The notes under the pieces are model-generated. The model was not told the origin of the DNA. It did not search any database and saw only the letters and a program-made list of their open reading frames with translations. Below are positions 60,150-64,000 of a stretch of 64,000 bases of DNA, piece after piece. Source of the stretch: G963663775 sp963664255 (lineage in GTDB: Bacteria; Bacillota; Clostridia; Oscillospirales; Butyricicoccaceae); the NCBI GenBank assembly GCA_963664255.1, contig OY760938.1:1736001-1800000 (forward strand). The letters run 5' to 3'. The number at the start of each line of letters is the position of its first letter. The first letter of the stretch is position 1. The translations under genes were made by a program, and so were the position numbers.

Positions 60150-61387
60150 GCTTCTGCCTCCGCGTTTTGGGTTTCTGCTGCATCTGCGTTGACGATGCGC
60201 ACGCGTGCACCGTCTGACAGGTAGCTTTGCCCCTTGGTGACCAGTGTTTCACCGCCATCCAGTCCGCGGCTCACCTCCGTCACGCCATTGCCGACCAAAC
60301 CGGTTTGGATGGGTACATACACGGCGGTGTTGTCTGCATTGACGGTGAACACATATTGCGAGGTTTCATCGGTCAGGATACACTCGGTGGGAATCAACAC
60401 GGCGTTGGCACGGCTGTCGGTTGCAAACAACGCAGTGGCAAACATACCATAGGCAGCGCCGGTGTCTGTCGGCAGATTCAAGCGGACATCAAAGAGGTGA
60501 GTGGTTGCATCGGCAGCAGGGGCGATGGAATCAATCGTGGTGGTAATGGTGGCATCGCCAAGGGCTGCGATGGTGACGGGAATGGTGTCACCGATGGAAA
60601 GCCAAGGCTGAATGGCTTCAGACACAGACACCAAAATTTGCGGGGTTTCATTGGTGGCGATGGTGACCGCAGCCGCTTGTGTGCTTGCCATGCTGCCCTG
60701 CACTGCCGAAACCGCAGTGATGGTGCCTGCAACGGTGGAGGTAACGTGTGTGTCAGAAATGGAATCCTGAAAATCCTGAATGTTTTTATCATAGGTTGCC
60801 AGTGCGTTGGCTTTGCTGGTTTGCAGCTGTTGGACAGAAAGCTGCGCCTGTGCAACGGACTGCTGCGCGTTGAGCTTGGTTTGGGTTAAGGCAGCATCTG
60901 CCTGCTCCACATCGATGGAAGAAGCGGCATTGACCGCATAGAGCGCACGGGTGTTGTCTGCGGTCTGCTGTGCTTGGCGCACCTGCTCCGCGGTGAGGGT
61001 TTTGGTGTCAGAGAGGGTGCTCTGCGCCTGCGCAATTTGAGAATCATACAAGGCGGCGGTGCGGCTGCGCTCTGCCTGCATGGGGGAGAGCTCTTTGGTG
61101 ATGCTTTCTGGGTCAACGGAAAACAGCAGCTGACCGACAGAAACCGCATCGCCCACTGCAACATTGACAGAAAGCACCTTTGCGGCAATGGGGGACAAAA
61201 TTTCCACTTCGTTGCGTGCAATCACCTTGCCGGACAGCTGGCTTTGGGTTGCAATATCCGAGCGGGTGACTGCCTGTGTTTCCACCGGAACGCTGGTGTC
61301 AACTGTGGTCTCTTCTTCAGAAGTTCCGCAGCTGCATAAGATGGTCATCAAAGCAAGCGCACCTGCAAGAACGCGTAGTGACTTCAT
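60146..61387 (-). CDS. RND efflux periplasmic-adaptor-type lipoprotein
   Basis: 413-aa membrane-fusion protein (HlyD/AcrA type). N-terminal lipoprotein signal ending LMTILCSCGTSEEE, lipoyl/barrel-sandwich half-motifs (KVIARNEVEILSPIAAKVLS and THVTSTVAGTITAVSAVQGS), an alpha-hairpin between them, then beta-barrel and membrane-proximal domains. AGGAGGAACACAC precedes ATG 61,387; the frame is open 13 codons further without a ribosome site. It should link the RND pump to the TolC-like protein or, in a cell without outer membrane, to the envelope. Confidence 0.92.
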   Translation of the reverse strand: MKSLRVLAGALALMTILCSCGTSEEETTVDTSVPVETQAVTRSDIATQSQLSGKVIARNEVEILSPIAAKVLSVNVAVGDAVSVGQLLFSVDPESITKELSPMQAERSRTAALYDSQIAQAQSTLSDTKTLTAEQVRQAQQTADNTRALYAVNAASSIDVEQADAALTQTKLNAQQSVAQAQLSVQQLQTSKANALATYDKNIQDFQDSISDTHVTSTVAGTITAVSAVQGSMASTQAAAVTIATNETPQILVSVSEAIQPWLSIGDTIPVTIAALGDATITTTIDSIAPAADATTHLFDVRLNLPTDTGAAYGMFATALFATDSRANAVLIPTECILTDETSQYVFTVNADNTAVYVPIQTGLVGNGVTEVSRGLDGGETLVTKGQSYLSDGARVRIVNADAAETQNAEAEA

Positions 61388-61409
61388 GTGTGTTCCTCCT
61401 GTATGTTGT

Positions 61410-62588
61410 TTAGGATGCTGCCGCAATCCCGCGGCTCACCCACTGATAGCGTGCATAAGCACTGTTGACATTGAGCAGGGCTTGGTCTACTGCCTGGGCT
61501 GCAGCGTTCAAGGTGTCTTGCGCGGTCAGCACCTCCTGCTGCGAAATCATGCCGAGCTTGTATTTGGTTGCGGTAATCTGATAGGTTTTTTCCGCGCTGT
61601 CAAAATCCGTCACTGCAACCTTATGTAACCGCTGTGCTTCCAAAAGATTTTCGTAAAGGGTGGTTGCCTGCACGGCAAAATTGGATTCTGCGGCAGAAAG
61701 GGTATAGACGGCATTTTGATAATCATGCTGTCGTTTGGGGCTGGTGGCGACATCATCCCATGTATCTTTTGCGTTGTCCACATCCAAGCGTGCTTGATTT
61801 AGGTCAGCACTGGCTTCTTTGCCCTGTGCAATGTCGCTTTCCAAATCAATGGCGGCAATGGTTGCATCATCAATGGCAGAGGGCACGGCAAGGATGATGG
61901 TTTTGGTGGTGGTGCTGCCAATCATCGCCTTTAGATTGGTGAGATTGATTTCGTTTTGTGTTTGCAGGGCTGCGATTTGGCTTTCGAGCGCCGCACGTTG
62001 GTCTTGCAGCGCGCGCAGGTCTTCTTTGGAAGCCTGCCCCAGTTGATAGCGCAGTGTCATGGTGTCAATCGCGCGGTTCATAGCGGCAAGGCTGCGCTGG
62101 GCGGTTTTCATCGAATCATCCAGCTGGAGAATGCCAAAATATAAGGATTCCGAGCCTTTGATAATTTGATTGACGGCGCCATTGATTTGCAGCACAGCAT
62201 TGGTATAGGTTTTCTCATATTCCTCTTCCGTATAAGAATCCATTTGCGCTTCAATGGAAGCCTGCTGGCTTTTCAAGGACGAGGCATCCATGCCGCTTTG
62301 GGTATAATACCAAATGAGCTCGGACAAGCCATTGTTTGCGGACTTTAAAGAATCATAGACCGATTTGCGGTTGACCGTGTCCAAGCTGGCGAGGGATTCT
62401 GTGCAGGACAAAATGGAATAATTTCCGTTTCGTACACAATTATCCAATTCGTCAAACTGCAAAACACCATCCGAAAGTGCGGCGCTTGTGACCGATTCGG
62501 TGGTTTGTGTGCTGGCGGCAAAGGCAGATGTGCAGAATGAGAAACTGCAGGTGAGGGATAATGCCATGCCGATGAGTTGTTTTCGCAT
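61410..62588 (-). CDS. TolC-like outer-membrane-efflux-type protein
   Basis: 392 aa: signal peptide (LIGMALSLTCSFSFCTSAFA, cut near residue 25), then mostly long helices with heptad character and the internal duplication typical of TolC/OEP folds (QLDDSMKTAQRSLAAMNRAI and NLLEAQRLHKVAVTDFDSAE, each followed by a YQLGQ/YKLGM segment). First gene of the operon; ends 22 bp before the adaptor. TolC-family proteins in spore-forming Firmicutes with a single membrane are unexpected, but known to occur with RND clusters in gut Clostridia. AGGAGGAACC-type site precedes the ATG. Confidence 0.85.
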   Translation of the reverse strand: MRKQLIGMALSLTCSFSFCTSAFAASTQTTESVTSAALSDGVLQFDELDNCVRNGNYSILSCTESLASLDTVNRKSVYDSLKSANNGLSELIWYYTQSGMDASSLKSQQASIEAQMDSYTEEEYEKTYTNAVLQINGAVNQIIKGSESLYFGILQLDDSMKTAQRSLAAMNRAIDTMTLRYQLGQASKEDLRALQDQRAALESQIAALQTQNEINLTNLKAMIGSTTTKTIILAVPSAIDDATIAAIDLESDIAQGKEASADLNQARLDVDNAKDTWDDVATSPKRQHDYQNAVYTLSAAESNFAVQATTLYENLLEAQRLHKVAVTDFDSAEKTYQITATKYKLGMISQQEVLTAQDTLNAAAQAVDQALLNVNSAYARYQWVSRGIAAAS

Positions 62589-62768
62589 TGAGGTTCCTCC
62601 TTGTGTTACCCTATCAATTACATTCTATTGTATCAGTATAACATAAACAAAAAATAAACGAAACCTTGTAACATTTCATAGGTGTAAAAAAATAGAATCG
62701 TAAAGGCGTGAAAATCACACCTTTGCACAAACGCAAAATATGGTATACTGTTTAGGAGGTGATGGGGT

Positions 62769-63443
62769 GTGTTTCGTGTTTTGATAGCTGAGGATGATAT
62801 ACATACACAAAAATTGATGGAAACGGTGCTGCACACAAATGGATACCTTCCGCTTGTGGCAGGCGATGGGCAAGCGGCACTGGATGTTTTGGAGCGGGAG
62901 CACGTGGATTTGCTGCTGGTGGATGTGATGATGCCGAAGATGGATGGATATGAATTGACGCGGCAGCTGCGGGCGGCGGGGATGACCCTTCCGATTTTGA
63001 TGGTGACGGCGAAACAGCTGCCCGAGGATATGAAAAAAGGGTTTTTGCTGGGCGTGGATGATTATATGGTGAAGCCGGTGGATGAGGAGGAAATGCTGCT
63101 GCGCATCAAGGCGTTGCTATGGCGCTCTAAAATTGCCAGCGAGCACAAGCTGCAGATTGGAGAGGTGACCTTGGATTATGATGCGTTGACGGTCAGTCGG
63201 CAGGGCGAGCAGTATATCCTGCCGCAAAAGGAATTTTATCTGCTGTATATGCTGCTGTCTTATGCGGGTAAGGTGTTTACCAGGCTGCAAATTATGGATG
63301 AAATCTGGGGGATGGAGTCGGAAACCACCGATGCAACCGTAAATGTGCACATCAATCGGCTGCGCAACCGCTTTGCAGATTGGAAGGAGTTTGAAATTGT
63401 GACCGTGCGGGGGCTTGGCTATAAGGCGGTGAAACGATGCTGA
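62769..63443 (+). CDS. OmpR/PhoB-family response regulator
   Basis: 224 aa. Receiver domain with the acidic pair near residues 8-9 (AEDD), phospho-acceptor D52 in LLLVDVMMPKMDG and K in DYMVKPVDEEE; C-terminal winged helix with RLQIMDEIWGMESETTDATVNVHINRLR and VRGLGYK. GTG 62,769 is 7 nt from AGGAGGTG, which sets the start. It overlaps the kinase gene by 7 bp. It diverges from the RND efflux operon and probably controls it (inference from position). Confidence 0.95.
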   Translation: MFRVLIAEDDIHTQKLMETVLHTNGYLPLVAGDGQAALDVLEREHVDLLLVDVMMPKMDGYELTRQLRAAGMTLPILMVTAKQLPEDMKKGFLLGVDDYMVKPVDEEEMLLRIKALLWRSKIASEHKLQIGEVTLDYDALTVSRQGEQYILPQKEFYLLYMLLSYAGKVFTRLQIMDEIWGMESETTDATVNVHINRLRNRFADWKEFEIVTVRGLGYKAVKRC

Positions 63444-64000
63444 AGTGTTTCCAAAAATCACGGCTGAATCTGACCATTTTGCTGTCGCTGCATGTATTCA
63501 TCATTTTAGGTTCTACAGGCGGTATCATTGGACTCATGTTTTTTGTTGCCTATAAAATGGGGATTTCTATTTCCATGAATGCCCACAATATGTTCTTCAT
63601 GATGGCGTTATCCAGTACCATTATTGGAACAATATTATCCTTGATTCTTGGACGTGTGCCCTTAAAGCCGATACGGAAGCTGATTGCGGCGATGGAAGAA
63701 GTGGCGCATGGCAATTTTAGCGTTCGTCTGCAATTAGAGGGGTCTAGTGAATATGGTGTGCTGACCAAAAGCTTCAATAAAATGGTGGAGGAGTTGGCGA
63801 GCTATGAAATTTTGCGGGCGGATTTTGTCAACAATTTTTCGCACGAGTTTAAAACCCCCATCGTATCTCTGCGGGGCTTTGCAAAGCTTCTCAAAAATCC
63901 TGCATTGACGGCAGAGCAGCGCAATGAATATTTGGATATTATCATCAGCGAAGCAGACCGGCTGTCCTCGCTGGCAACCAACACGCTGAACCTCTCCAAG
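63437..64000 (+). CDS. Sensor histidine kinase (partial, runs off the window)
   Basis: The first 188 codons of a membrane kinase: two membrane helices (LTILLSLHVFIILGSTGGII and MFFMMALSSTIIGTILSLIL) with almost no extracellular loop, a HAMP domain (PLKPIRKLIAAMEEVAHGNF), and the HisKA box with H136 in NNFSHEFKTPIVSL. The ATP-binding domain lies beyond the end. With so little extracellular sequence it probably senses within the membrane, like kinases that answer to cell-envelope stress. ATG 63,437 overlaps the regulator stop codon. Confidence 0.93.
   Translation, partial: MLKCFQKSRLNLTILLSLHVFIILGSTGGIIGLMFFVAYKMGISISMNAHNMFFMMALSSTIIGTILSLILGRVPLKPIRKLIAAMEEVAHGNFSVRLQLEGSSEYGVLTKSFNKMVEELASYEILRADFVNNFSHEFKTPIVSLRGFAKLLKNPALTAEQRNEYLDIIISEADRLSSLATNTLNLSK

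Overview
The window is chromosomal DNA from a spore-forming, anaerobic, low-to-mid GC member of the Clostridia. It carries a spoIIGA-sigE sporulation pair, a complete Rnf complex in the clostridial order CDGEAB, an H-cluster (FeFe-hydrogenase type) sensor-like protein and a PanG-type pantothenate operon. The combination suggests an Oscillospirales gut bacterium (Butyricicoccus/Agathobaculum-like); that placement is inference from gene content and style, not a database match.

Backbone, left part (1-33.5 kb): a cytosolic hydrogenase-like/chemoreceptor-like fusion; tRNA-Gly; ppk1; a tiny 34-codon gene with its own promoter and terminator; a probable 6S RNA; a DUF1292 gene; infC-rpmI-rplT behind a leader terminator, with infC apparently starting at AUU; panG-panB-panC-panD (pantothenate); pheB-like ACT gene-hom-thrB-lysC (aspartate family/threonine); a probable yybP-ykoY (Mn2+) riboswitch, then a MITE-like element, then a CaCA cation exchanger; two overlapping LacI-type regulators; a Gfo/Idh/MocA dehydrogenase; a MalQ-HAD fusion; a DUF5662 gene; sigE and spoIIGA; a putative glycoside hydrolase; rnfCDGEAB; a histidine-kinase-like ATPase; and gap.

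Mobile island (33,482-53,184): gap is followed by a more A+T-rich insertion flanked by 83-bp direct repeats (one mismatch) that contain the last 22 codons and stop of gap. A tyrosine recombinase lies at the gap-proximal end. The island replaces the 3' end of gap with its own copy and brings a new terminator; the old 3' end and old terminator now lie at the far end. Cargo: a small HTH regulator, a 2.2-kb gene-poor zone rich in small hairpins with a decayed ParB fragment, a truncated HicB, a zinc-ribbon membrane protein, a DUF6471-like regulator, unknown small proteins, an IS110-family element, a ParB-like protein ending in a J-domain behind a cluster of GACACG boxes, an unknown 420-aa protein, a serine resolvase with likely binding sites, an IS1182-family element, and at the right end a two-gene McrB-like AAA+ ATPase plus DUF2357/PD-(D/E)XK nuclease pair, probably antiphage defence. 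I recognise no relaxase or conjugation genes, so the island looks like a non-conjugative integrative element.

Backbone, right part (53.2-64 kb): a phospho-sugar mutase; a second, apparently identical IS1182 copy inside the bidirectional terminator between converging genes; a tripartite RND pump operon (TolC-like, adaptor lipoprotein, RND permease) on the minus strand; and a divergent OmpR-type two-component pair whose kinase runs off the window.

The features that most deserve follow-up are the gap-targeting island, its McrBC-like cassette, the ParB-J-domain protein with its repeat boxes, the terminator-targeting IS1182 pair, and the hairpin-rich zone.
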